From NCBI GenBank assembly GCA_037951105.1, contig JBAMJV010009028.1, positions 1-64,000 of the forward strand: DNA of 64,000 nt, read 5' to 3'. Made by a program: the position numbers and the translations under genes. The notes under the pieces were generated by a model, which did not search any database, had not been told where the DNA came from, and worked only from the letters and a program-made list of their open reading frames with translations. The DNA is from Echinarachnius parma (taxonomy: Eukaryota > Echinodermata > Echinoidea > Clypeasteroida > Echinarachniidae). Within the stretch, counting starts at the first letter, position 1, and each line of letters opens with the position of its first letter. Shown piece by piece: positions 39,900 to 50,055 of the stretch.

Positions 39900-42800
39900 G
39901 ATCATCATACCTTGGTGGCCGGTGATAAGCTTCATGTGACCACGCCTGATGGCGGCGTGGGTCCTGACGTCGAATATGGACATGTACTGGTCGTACTCTG
40001 GGTCTGCGGTCGGTTTCTGCATGTCGGGGTCGATGTTGAACACAACCTCCCGATCCGGGTCACCAGTCTCGCCATTCCTAAAGGAATCACATTGATGCAA
40101 ATGTGGGTAATGAGACGGTAAGGATCCTGATAAATGTCATACATACATCTAAACTGTATTTTGACAATCAAAACAATGTGTACTTATTGAAGTATAGAGA
40201 TGGCAAAATATCATTATCAATATCGACATCATCATCATTGTAGTAGTTATTGTCAACCTCATTACATTTTTCGCTGAAATATTATTATGGAAGGTCATAA
40301 ATGTACAATTATATCATCGTCGATCATCTTCCTTGCTGTCGTCGTTGACGTCTTCGTAGTAGTAGTATTGTTTTGGGGGCTATTTGGATATCTAACATCC
40401 ATAAGCTTCCAAGGGGTTCCATTCCATGGACCCCATCCGAAACAGCTCGTGCTTATGCGCTCACAGGTTGGAGCACCGGTCCCCCCCCCCCCCCACCCCC
40501 CCCCCCCTCGCCCCTCCCCTCTTTACATATTTCCTGGATAGGCCTACGCAGCTGGTGTTTGTCATAATGTTCTGCAGTACATTTAGTAGCAAGATTATTG
40601 GCAAAATTCATAAATGTGCGGTACCTGATGATGTCCCACAAATTTACACCGTCCAGTGAAAGCCCCTGCGATTCCGTCGTCGCCTGGGCAACGCCTTCGA
40701 CTAGAGTTGGGAACCAGTCGGTTACATGCATCAGTTCGTGGCTGGACGTTCCTCGCACGCTTTCCGCCAGCAAGGGGCTGTTGACGAAACCTAGCGCCCG
40801 AATCCCACCCTCGAAGTAGTTGCCCTTCATTCCCCTGAGTGGCCAGTTGTTGCCCAAATTCTTCAGGCCAACACCACCGTTATCTGGAATATATTCGGAT
40901 GACAAGGGGGTGTTTTTACAAAGATTCGAAGTTGATCTTAACTCTAATTTGAACCGAACTATTTTGGAAAGCCGTTAGTTTCTTTGTACAATTGTTGGAA
41001 CAGTTCTTTTAAAATGTATTAAATCAGTAATATTTGTTATTTTCAAGGAGTCGTGAATTTATTTATGTAAATTCTTGTTGGATAGTTTCTTATATACTTC
41101 GCTTTTGAACAGTCATGTTGAATATGTTTTATTCCACGGCTAAACATGGTTGTCAATAATAGTTAGGTCCAACTTAGAGCTAAGCCCAACTCAGAATCGT
41201 TGTGAAACACACCCCGGATACAAATGTATGAACAGTGATACCACTTTATAATGAGGTCATTGGGACCATAGAAATGACCTTGTTATATCAAGTATCTTGT
41301 GATATCAGATTAAAAGGGGAAAATGAAGGGCTGGGACCAGCAAGATTACTTTGTTAGAATTGGGTTTTATTATATCAGAGCTCTTTAGTCCATGCATTGA
41401 ATTTGGAATTACTCAAAATTGTAGAATCTAAAAATCCCTGCAATTGAAATAAGATAAGGATTACATTTTTAAAAATGGGAAATAGAGCAACATAGTGAAA
41501 TATAAACCAAAGAAACAAACAAACTGAGTTGTAATGTTTGTATTATGTGAACGTTCATATCTTTCATATCCTTCAACGTCTGAACCAGTTAGTTCCCTGC
41601 TCCCAGGCTATCCGTTATAAACTGATCACCTTCATGTGAGAGCGCGCGAAGACGCGCCCTCTAAAAATAAACGACCGCATTACTTTAACCTTACCGGATG
41701 AGAATACGAAGACGGTGTTATCCCATAGTCCTTCGTCTTTCAACGTCTGAACCAGTTCGCCTATCTTTTCGTCCAAGTAAGTCACCATACCGGCGTAGGA
41801 ACGTCGTTTGCTGTTCCTGATCGCCCCGCGGTAGTCGTCGGCGTAATCGACGGGGACTTGGAGCGGGGAGTGTGGGGCCGTGTAGCTAAGGTACATAAAC
41901 ATCGGCTGTCAGTAGCATGAATAAGATACAATCATGAAAAACATAAAATTAAAAAAAAAGATACAATCATGAATTTGAATTATTTCAATTGAAAAAAAGT
42001 TGTATTTATTGTCCACAATTAACATATTATGCAGGCACATCTGAAACAACTGGGCATAAATTAAACATAGATTTGACATTTAAAGTACATACAACTATTT
42101 AAACGTTACAAATGGCAACAAGAAATTAATGTAGCAATACTTGACTATTATAATGAATGCAAGAAGACAAAGGTTCGAATGTTCGAGGAGGAAGTGGAGG
42201 ATATGAGGAAGACCTAGGCAGAGGAAAATGAGAGGGAAGAGGGAGAAGGAGAGGAACGACGAGTACGAAGACGAAGAAGAAGACGAAGGGGAAGGGAAAG
42301 AGGGATAGGAATATGAACAGGACGAAGATGAAGAGAAAGAGGAAGAGAAAGACGATAAAGAAGAAGAAAAGGAAGAGAAAGGCGAAGATAAAGAGGAGCC
42401 GGGAGAATAGGAAGATGAAATAACTACGAGGAAGACGTAGTAGAGAGGGAAGAGAGATAATAAGAGGGAGAAGAATATGAACAGGAACATAAATATAACG
42501 AAGAAGACGGTCGAAGAGGAAGAGAAAGATGATGGATATATATATAAAGAATAAGACAAGTAAGGGAAAGACGAAGATGAAAAAAAGGAACGAAGAATAG
42601 GAAGTTGAAATGAACAATAAAGACGTATAGCCATGGTAGCAGCGAAGAGAAAAGAGAAGAGAAATGGGAAGATAATGAGTGGGAATAATGTATATGAAGA
42701 GGAATATAAAGAGGAGAAAGAGGAAGAGGACGAAAAGAAGACAAAGAGGAAGAAGAAGAAGAAGAAGAGGAAGGTGAAGAAGAATTATGTAGAAGGGGAA

Positions 42801-43350
42801 ATAGAAGAGTAAGGGGAGGAAAATAGGAAGAAGGAGAAGAAATCCTGAAGAATATTAGAGGAATAAGAACATGAAAAGGAGGAAGAATAGGAAGTAGAAA
42901 TGAAAGAGCAAGATGTAGAGCGGAAAAAGAGACATAAGAGGAAGATCGAAAAGAATATGAATAGAATTATAAGGAGGAGGAAGAGGAAGATGAAGACGAA
43001 GAAGAATTACAAGAGTAAGGGGATAATAAAGAGGAAGAAGAAAATAAAGAGGAGGACGATGAAGAGCTAGCTGGAAAATTAGGAATAGAGGAAAGGGAAA
43101 TGAAAGAGGATGACACGGATGACGAAGAAGAATTAAAGGAGGAATACCTGATCCGCGTCATGGTTCCTGACGATGCTCTGGGCGCGCTCAGTGAAGATCG
43201 TGGTCGAATACTCTCCATCGTAGTCGGGCTGGACGTTGAGTTCGTTGTCGCGTAGGTCCATGCCCACCATGTCCCACCCACATTGTCCCGTCCCAGACCC
43301 TTTCTGCGTCTCTATGTGGGTATAGTGGTCGCCAGCTCCCAGGAGTATGC
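39057..43350 (-). CDS. ARSB: Arylsulfatase B/I/J-family, five 3' exons (partial)
   Basis: Minus-strand exons 43350-43148, 41905-41695, 40883-40625, 40077-39911 and 39340-39057 join in frame to 373 codons plus stop, all GT-AG. The family hydrolyses sulfate esters, ARSB acting on N-acetylgalactosamine 4-sulfate in lysosomes. Seen: LLGAGDHYTHIE, STTIFTERAQSIVRNHDADQ, PMFMYLSYTAPHSPLQVP (His of the SVHEPLQVP motif), SYAGMVTYLDEKIGEL, VFVFSSDNGG (metal-binding Asp-Asn), NNWPLRGMKGNYFEGG (catalytic Lys), HVTDWFPTLVEG, LDGVNLWDIIR, VFNIDP, HAAIRRGHMKLITG, LWLFNITADPFELNDL, DPALHGGVW. The N-terminal third, with DD and the CxPSR formylglycine site, is absent from what I can identify to the right. B, I and J cannot be separated here. 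Confidence 0.9.
39530..39690 (-). repeat. Decayed copy of sulfatase last-exon start
   Basis: GGTTGGTGATACGCATTATTCCGAGTTTTCTATAAATGATTGG..GAACGAAACGGGTAAAAAG..GTTGTCACCAATG repeats 39310-39415 (exon start, acceptor and intron end). It lies upstream in the transcript. Confidence 0.9.
39694..39905. repeat. (ATC)n microsatellite
   Basis: About 210 bases of imperfect ATC/ATT triplets becoming pure (ATC)n, ending within 10 bases of the sulfatase donor at 39910. Confidence 0.95.
39911..40077 (-). CDS. ARSB: Sulfatase penultimate exon
   Basis: Acceptor GATTCCTTTAG, donor CACCAAG | GTATGA. It encodes NGETGDPDREVVFNIDPDMQ, PEYDQYMSIFDVRTHAAIRR and GHMKLITGHQ. Phase 2 in, 1 out. Confidence 0.92.
40078..40624. 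other. Sulfatase intron
   Basis: It contains poly-C runs at 40480-40508. No other feature is seen. Confidence 0.5.
40625..40883 (-). CDS. ARSB: Sulfatase exon with DNGG and catalytic Lys
   Basis: Acceptor ATATATTCCAG, donor CATCAG | GTACCG. It encodes DNGGVGLKNLGNNWPLRGMK, GNYFEGGIRALGFVNSPLLA, SSHELMHVTDWFPTLVEGVA and LSLDGVNLWDII. Confidence 0.94.
40884..41694. other. Sulfatase intron with exon-end copy
   Basis: TTCAACGTCTGAACCAGTT (about 41572-41590) is identical to a stretch of the adjacent exon (41737-41755) and lies downstream in the transcript. A MITE-like end (TTGTGAAACACACCCC) is near 41200. Confidence 0.6.
41695..41905 (-). CDS. ARSB: Sulfatase exon with HSPLQVP
   Basis: Acceptor CTACTGACAG, donor CATCCG | GTAAGG; phase 0 in, 1 out. 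It encodes PMFMYLSYTAPHSPLQVPVD, SYAGMVTYLDEKIGELVQTL and LWDNTVFVFSS. Confidence 0.94.
41906..42175. other. Sulfatase intron, AT-rich part
   Basis: No feature is seen. Confidence 0.4.
42176..43140. repeat. Near-1-kb polypurine (GA-rich) tract
   Basis: The plus strand is overwhelmingly G and A (GAAGAGGAAGAA-type irregular repeats) for about 960 bases. The sulfatase transcript therefore carries a polypyrimidine tract starting within about 10 bases of the donor at 43147. Ser/Phe/Leu-rich open frames in it are compositional artefacts. Confidence 0.95.
43148..43350 (-). CDS. ARSB: Sulfatase first identifiable exon
   Basis: Acceptor ACACATGCAG, donor GATCAG | GTATTC; phase 1 in, 0 out. It encodes ILLGAGDHYTHIETQKG, CGWDMVGMDLRDNELNVQPD and YSTTIFTERAQSIVRNHDAD. 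Human ARSB reads YLLGSEDYYSH here, so exons for its first ~175 residues should lie upstream. Confidence 0.9.
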
Positions 43351-43671
43351 CTGCATGTGTTGTGGTATAAGGGCGTCAACAACTTCTCAAAAGTAGGGGA
43401 CATTGAGAGGGAGCGAAAAAAAAAACCGATGGGGAAAGGGGAGGGGGGGGGGGGGGGGGGGGGGGCGGAGGGCCGGGTTTCCCCCCTGTCCTAGGGTATG
43501 AAACTTTTGCACTTTTGAATTGAAATAGTGTATGGGATGTATAGGGAATTTCCGGGGATCGAAGCCCATTGTCTTTCTAAGCTTGGTTATGAAATACTGT
43601 ATAATGATGATAAATAGATCCGACAACGACATTTGATTAAATTAACCCTCAAGTACCCTAATGATAATAAT
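43351..43671. other. Sulfatase intron with poly-G tract
   Basis: GAGG + G(23) + CGGAGG at about 43441-43470. No upstream sulfatase exon is recognised. Confidence 0.5.
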
Positions 43672-44005
43672 AATAATAATGATATACAGTAGTTTCTTAT
43701 ATAGCGCTAAATACATAAATGTTTCATAGCGCTTTACACTATTATTACCCCGGTCATATAGGATACAATACAAACCTGCACACATTGTGTGCACCATCTC
43801 CACTCCCAGGGGAGCATTCCTTCCAAGCGCTCATGGGCTCAAGAAGATCGTTCACATAAAGGCTTTTACCTCCTACCGGTCACCACTAGCAATAGTGGAC
43901 AAATTGTCTTGCTGAATGATAAACGCGGTGGGCAGCTAGGGTTCGAAGTCGGGATCTCACGATTGGAAAAGCGCACGCTCTACCAATCTTGCCACACCAC
44001 ATCCT
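43672..44005 (-). mobile_element. tRNA-derived SINE
   Basis: On the minus strand, TGTGGCAAGATTGGTAGAGC (A-box like) ... CTTCGAACCCTAGC (B-box like) form a tRNA-like head. The body includes GGGTAATAATAGTGTAAAGC and the end is AGCGCTATATAAG + (TTA)n. The body recurs at 8635-8880 and 35270-35355. Confidence 0.75.
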
Positions 44006-44239
44006 TTTCCCTATCCTATTCCCAGTAGTCACTTTCCAAACAGGGGACATTGATCGATGTGCAAATATCCGCTCCAAGAAATAAGGACTTGCCCCCTATA
44101 TGATCTTTATACGATCGTTATAGAACCTCGATCTTAGTTGGTTTGTTTGTTTGCTTGTTTGTTTTGTTTGATTTATACACGGAGCAATAGCCCTCGAACA
44201 GCCAAAAGAGGCTGTTTTCAGAGAGGCAGTGGGTTATTA

Positions 44240-46004
44240 TAGGTTTTCCCGCTCAATTTCGCGATTGTGTCAATCGAATTGATAATAGGAGCAAACGAAT
44301 TCGCGCGATTTGCGATCGCCGTACCAAAGCATTATTCGAATTCGTTAATAGGCATTCAAAATCACGCCCGGAGCAAACGAATTCGCACAAAGCGCATACC
44401 ATTTCGTCAATGGTCGTTCAAATTGACACGTAGTATACGTAGACGTCTCTTCGGTCAATCGAATTCGTGAAAGGGCAGCCAATTTTCAAATTACTGCTTT
44501 CGATTTAAGAAATGTAAAGATAGATCAGCAATAAATTGGCTAAAAGCAGTGGCGTTTGTATTCAGGTAAACTTAATTCATATTCAGACAACGCATGTTAT
44601 ATTTGGGAAAAATCAAGTCATAAATTATTCGTGAAATTTATAAAAGGAATATAATTTTGATAAAGGTAAATTTTGCTTGTAAGGTAAGAATGAGAAAATG
44701 GAATTCGGGGAAAAGGACCCTGACCATCTGGAAATATATATATAAAATAAAATGCTTATAAGCTTCATGTATATCTTTGTTTTCTATAAAGATTCCCCTT
44801 TGGCTTATGATGTATTGTTTGTCAACTTATTAGGGGTGGGGAGGGGTGATTGTGCCTCCTATATAGCTCCGTGCTAAAGCGTATATCAATGTTCATTAAA
44901 GCTAAATGGGGATGTAGATGACATTACAATTGGAAAATCTTGATGATAACAAAATACATGTAAATACATCATTTTGTAAAAATTTTCAAACTTAACAAAC
45001 CGCACAATGTCCTTTCCAGGGCAAAAGTAAAACATTATTGTTCCCAGTTTCGTGTGTCATATCATAATTATATATATATTCAGACAATTAAAACAGGACG
45101 AAGACTTGTATGTATATTTACGGACGACTAAGAAATGCATACATATGTCTCCCATGAAAGTCCAAGGCCCCGAAAGTACCCCCCCCCCCCCCTCCCCTAC
45201 ATATACACAAATGTACATATATGTACATAGCATCCGCGTTATCTAAAATGAATGACGAAATGTTACAATTGTTTGCCCCGAAATGAAATCGAATGCTCCA
45301 AACGTGCTCATCAGGCATGACCGGCCATGCCGCGTTAAATTGTATGAACCAAGTTTACATTTGGCTGCACATTCGCGAAATCGATTGCCCATAAATGAAC
45401 TTCTGTGTCTATTCGCGAAATTGTATGCGTATGCATGAATTCGCTTGCACTTATTCGGAATTAGAAAAACCGATACCAACGATACTGCGGCAACGCGCGA
45501 ATTCGAATGCCCCTAAATGAATTCGATTGAGAAAAGTGCAAAATTGAGCGGGAAAACCTATATTTACGGACGACTGAGAAATGCATACATATGTCTCCCA
45601 TGAAAGTCCAAGGCCCCGAAAGTACCCCCCCCCCCCCCCTCCCCTACATATACACAAATGTACATACATGTACATAGCATCCGCGTTATCTAAAAACGAA
45701 TGACGAAATGTTACAATTGTTTGCCCCGAAATGAAATCGAATGCTCCAAACGTGCTCATCAGGCATGACCGGGCCATGCCGCGTTAAATTGTATGAACCA
45801 AGTTTACATTTGGCTGCACATTCGCGAAATCGATTGCCCATAAATGAACTTCTGTGTCTATTCGCGAAATCGTATGCGTATGCATGAATTCGCTTGCACT
45901 TATTCGGAATTAGAAAAACCGATACCAACGATACTGCGGCAACGCGCGAATTCGAATGCCCCTAAATGAATTGAGAAAAGTGCAAAATTGAGCGGGAAAA
46001 CCTA
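44240..46004. mobile_element. TIR element with duplicated right end
   Basis: The ends are TAGGTTTTCCCGCTCAATTT and its exact complement, flanked by TATTA on both sides (44235-44239 and 46005-46009). A ~445-bp right segment occurs twice in tandem (about 45111-45560 and 45563-46004), so an internal right terminus exists at ~45560. CG-containing ATTCG motifs abound on the left. No transposase was recognised. Confidence 0.8.
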
Positions 46005-46009
46005 TATTA

Positions 46010-46872
46010 ATGGATCACTTTAACGATAACCCCTTACCTGCATAAATCTGTTGCATACGTATGCACAATGGGCATTTCAGAATGCTAATTACACGACGTT
46101 TGATTAGTTAGTTGGGTTTGCGGGATAAGAAAATAACACCGATAATACACGTACAATGTATCAATGTATTATTCATAAAGCATTGACTTCATATTCTCAA
46201 TTAATTACAGAATTATATCTATAGCAACCACGATTAAAAGTCAAGTTCTATTCCGAAATAGTTGGAGGGGATTTGTTGTTTTTTTCTTTGTAAGGCCAAA
46301 TGTCATCCTTCGCGTTTTTCATTTGACAAGCAACGAACAAAGACTCATTTTAGGCGCCATGGTTATTATTATTATTATATATTGCACTATTTAATGTAGA
46401 ACATGAAACTATTCCAAAGCATTCTATGATGATAATATATGTATTTATAATGGGTTGAAGTTTGTGAAAGAATTGAATCTTAATAAGGTTAAAAAAGAAG
46501 TTTTGTATATCGTCATGCATTGAATGCATTAATAGCTTTTGAATAATTTGTTGATTGCTTTCATATTCTGGCCATGACCTTTATAAATATATTAATGCTA
46601 ATAAAAACATGATACACCGGCTATATGACTGTATATAATTATATACCTTTCATACACAATTGTCGGTTTTTAGATTGGTATATGCATGGTAATGACATGT
46701 CGAATATTGGTCTACCTCTGTGCCTTGCAATTGACTTTGTCGGTTCATACATATTCTGTAGTTGTTTATATTTTGTCAATTTTGTAAATGCGATATATCT
46801 TTATGTATACATTGTATTCCTCTGCTGTGTATGGCAGGGGATAACCTTGGTTGATGTTTCTTCTTGCTTTTT
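46010..46872. other. Unrecognised AT-rich DNA
   Basis: No gene or repeat is identified. Confidence 0.3.
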
Positions 46873-46940
46873 GTTTATGATTATTATTACTATTATTATT
46901 ATTACTATTATTATTATTATTATTATTATTATTATCATTA

Positions 46941-46996
<56 letters not shown>

Positions 46997-47000
46997 AAGA
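46873..47000. repeat. (TTA)n microsatellite
   Basis: About 125 bases of ATT/TTA triplets with rare C interruptions, followed by ACAAGATTTTATTTTCTGCA. It may be the tail of a LINE in minus orientation. Confidence 0.9.
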
Positions 47001-48619
47001 TTTTATTTTCTGCAATCAATATACAAGTTACAACAAAAAACGGTAATAATATAAAACGCAAATTATACGCATTTCAATGACAGTATGCAAACAATAGATC
47101 AAAGGTGCTTATAAATAAAATAGGCTGGGCCAATATGGGTATAAACAAAGTAAGCTGAAGGTCGCCGTTAAAGGAACTACAGTGTGTAGATGGCCTAATT
47201 TTCACAATTCGGCTCTTTATATGTAATTTTCCCCGAAGAAAAATAATTTGGCAGTCATTTCTCATGAAATCAATCAATTTTGGGGTAATGAGTAAATATC
47301 TAATTGTCCTGGGAACGCCCCTTTTAAATCGCCAAAATGTGACGTCATCTAAAGAACGGACTAATGAACTAAATTCTGTAGATGACGCGTCATGACGTAA
47401 GCCAATGAATTGTCAATCACATGTCGATCACGCTGCCGATTCCGGACCCTAAATGTGGGTGGGGCGTAAACTGGCTGCTAAGTGAGATTTGGCATCAGAA
47501 AACTAGTCTTAAATCACTACTGTGTTTATTTTCAGGGATTTTTTTTCGGCAGACCTATGTTTCAAGTCATCAACTATGGAATAAGTGTCACAGTACGTTG
47601 TATTCTTTAGGTCCTTTAATAAAGCAGAAACTTGAGCGGACGGTCAACCGAGCTAAAATATAATGAGCTATAAATAATGGCAAATATTTAAGAGTGGGGC
47701 CATGATACTCAAATAGTTTATAATTCAAGTATATATAAATAAAGTCAGTTCAATTAAAAAATGAATAATTATAAGATAAGCATATCAAACGACGCAAGTA
47801 TCAAGACATAAAACTAATCGAAGAGAAAATAGATAAAACAAAAACAAGTGAGTGAGAGTGGTGCATGTGAGTGCTAGCGCAAGTGTCCTCATGTGCAGAA
47901 CATTTTGGGATCTTCATCGGTACTCTATACAAATTAGACCAAAATCTTGTTGAATGTCTTAAATTAATATTTATATTTGTCGATTTAACCATTTACATTA
48001 TACAATATATTTCGTAAGTGTGGCTTTAAATGCATGGAGATATGTGCATTGTTTAGTAGGTTCTGGGAGTGCATTCCAAATATCTGGACCATGATGTATA
48101 TATGATAGACTTATGCGCTATCAATGTTCTAGGATTGTGTAAGTGAAAATCAGTACAATGACGCGTTGGGTATGAGTGAACAATGTGTATTAGGAATAAA
48201 GACGTCATGAAAAAGAGGGAGTGAGTTTTGGGTGTATTTAAACATAAAAATTGCTGTTTGATATAATTGCAAATCATCATGTTTGATAATCATGTTTGAT
48301 AGTATGATTATTATCAATGGCGTAGCCATGAATTATCCAAGGGCGGGGGGGGGGGGGGGGGGGGGGGGTCGGGGGGCTCCTACCTGCGAGTGCGTTGACG
48401 TTAACAGCTTCTTGCGGGGTCCAGAAGTTTTACACATTACAAGCAAAATTGTTACAATATTAGTTATGTACATCATTAAAGTAGTAGAATTAACATAGGC
48501 AGGATAGCCTTTCAGATGCTAATTCCATGAATAAATAATGCTGGAGATTAGATGTCAATGTATAGGATACAAACTCATCACCAAAAAACAAAAACAAAAA
48601 CAACAAAAGAGAAAAGCAA
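47001..48619. other. Unrecognised DNA with poly-G tract
   Basis: G(27-28) near 48342-48368. TTCTGCAATCAATATACAAG at the left and a ~500-bp region around 47800-48260 resemble old LINE 3' UTR text. No exon signal. Confidence 0.35.
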
Positions 48620-48849
48620 CAAAAATGCAGTATTTTATTTATTTATTTATTTCCGATTTATTTAAACAGGGTAGCCCTATCAGTATCGAGTACTGCTCTA
48701 CCAAGGGGCCCTGTATACAGTAAAAACATACAATCATGACATGGGTAAAAATGACTAAGATATAAGTTACATATAAAAACAGAGTTCAGTACAAAAAACA
48801 ATTTACAAACAACATAAATATAGAATGAAATTACAAATAAAGCATGTTA
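48620..48849. mobile_element. LINE 3'-UTR-like fragment (reverse)
   Basis: (TATT)n then TTTAAACAGGGTAGCCC, ACTGCTCTACCAAGGGGCCC and 'ACATACAATCATGAC'. Comparable repeat-UTR texts occur at 50560-50650 and 51055-51320. Assignment is by style only. Confidence 0.35.
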
Positions 48850-49220
48850 AAGGGTTGCCTGTCAAGTGTCTAACTCCACGAAAATTACTTGGCGCTTCTT
48901 CGTTTCTCTTCTACCGTGTTGTTTAGCTTATGGTAAGAGAAGAATAAAATAGGGTTAGATTTTTTTTCAAATGCTTCTTTAGTATGACGATATCTATCAT
49001 TCAGCTCAAAAGCGTTAATTAACGGTCATAAACTTCATAAACGTCCGTTTTAAAAGCTGACGCATATTTTCGTTTTTTTTTTACCAGGAAAGCAGTGTTT
49101 TTTTTCAATGAAACTTTCACACATCATTCGGACATAATTATCTTATGATGATTTTAGTACAGGATTGAAGTCTCAAATGTCATTTTGGGCAATATCTTAC
49201 CCTTTACAGGTGCACCTTTA
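48850..49220. mobile_element. Interspersed repeat (second copy of 21125 family)
   Basis: GCCTGTCAAGTGTCTAACTCCACG..ATCTTACCCTTTACAGGTGC; it matches 21125-21690 over most of its length. Confidence 0.7.
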
Positions 49221-50028
49221 AGTACAAGAAGAAGAAGAAAAAAGAAACAAATCTATCTACATAATATGTACTACATAATATGTACACAAAAAAACTCTAC
49301 AAAAATAACACTATCAAAATATACATTAAAACTAACAAGAAATAGAATATGCACATTAGATATATAAAATCTACTTAAGAGAAGAACAAATTTGAATTTC
49401 GTCAGATAAGCTGAGAGATTTGAGTTGCTTTTTGAATGAGCATAAAGAATTTATTGTTGTTAAATTGGGAAGTAGTCTATTCCAAACACATGAACCAGTG
49501 AAATGCAAGGATCGTTTATAATAATCAGTTCAATGGCGTTTGTTGGTGGAGAGGCGAGGTAAGTATTAAATACTAATTGCCGTTGTCTTTAATCTCCTCC
49601 TCCGCCCCGCCACACCCAGGCCTCCCCCGTCGGCGCCGGAGTGCGACATCACAACAATAACACTAAAGAATGTTGGCCAGTGAGACAGTTGTTTATCGGT
49701 TGCTAAGAAGGCAATCATCCAGCTCCAACCCAGCACCAAGCACCCAAATCAAGATACAACTTGTTTATATAGAACGATTACTATGGCAGTAACAAAATAA
49801 AATGACATCACTACTTCGTTACTTTATAGTATGCCAATTGTGAATTATGAATGTCTTATGATGTCATATATAATCGCGCATGCGCCTTACGTTTGTAAAG
49901 CCAGAGCTAGACAGATATTATATCGATTATAAGCCAGCGGTAGGTTAGTCATGCGACAGAGCATAATTACCTTTCGTCTTCACTTGATACTCTTGTAAAA
50001 TCCAGCGCTGTGGGTTTAATTTGTAAAA
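49221..50028. promoter_or_regulatory. Possible promoter region before 50029 exon
   Basis: It includes a GC-rich patch (49595-49660) and ATGACGTCATATATAATCGCGCATGCGCC-like text near 49860-49890 (CRE-like and CpG motifs). It precedes a short ATG exon with a strong donor. Speculative. Confidence 0.25.
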
Positions 50029-50055
50029 ATGGCGCGTCTATCCGCGATAAAATTG
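50029..50055 (+). CDS. Candidate first coding exon MARLSAIKL
   Basis: AAAAATGGCG has a good start context. Nine codons end at TTG with a consensus GTAAGT donor, phase 0. It can join in frame to the exon at 53265 (APLKMADQ..) or to the mini-exon at 60571. The second join would make a classical signal peptide. Neither is proven. Confidence 0.35.

Noticed and set aside
40426-40659. Pro-rich open frames near 40.5 kb
   Set aside because: Caused by poly-C tracts in a sulfatase intron.
42095-42744. Ser/Phe/Leu-rich minus-strand open frames up to 179 codons
   Set aside because: Produced by the absence of stops in a polypurine tract; no start context, conservation or splice logic.
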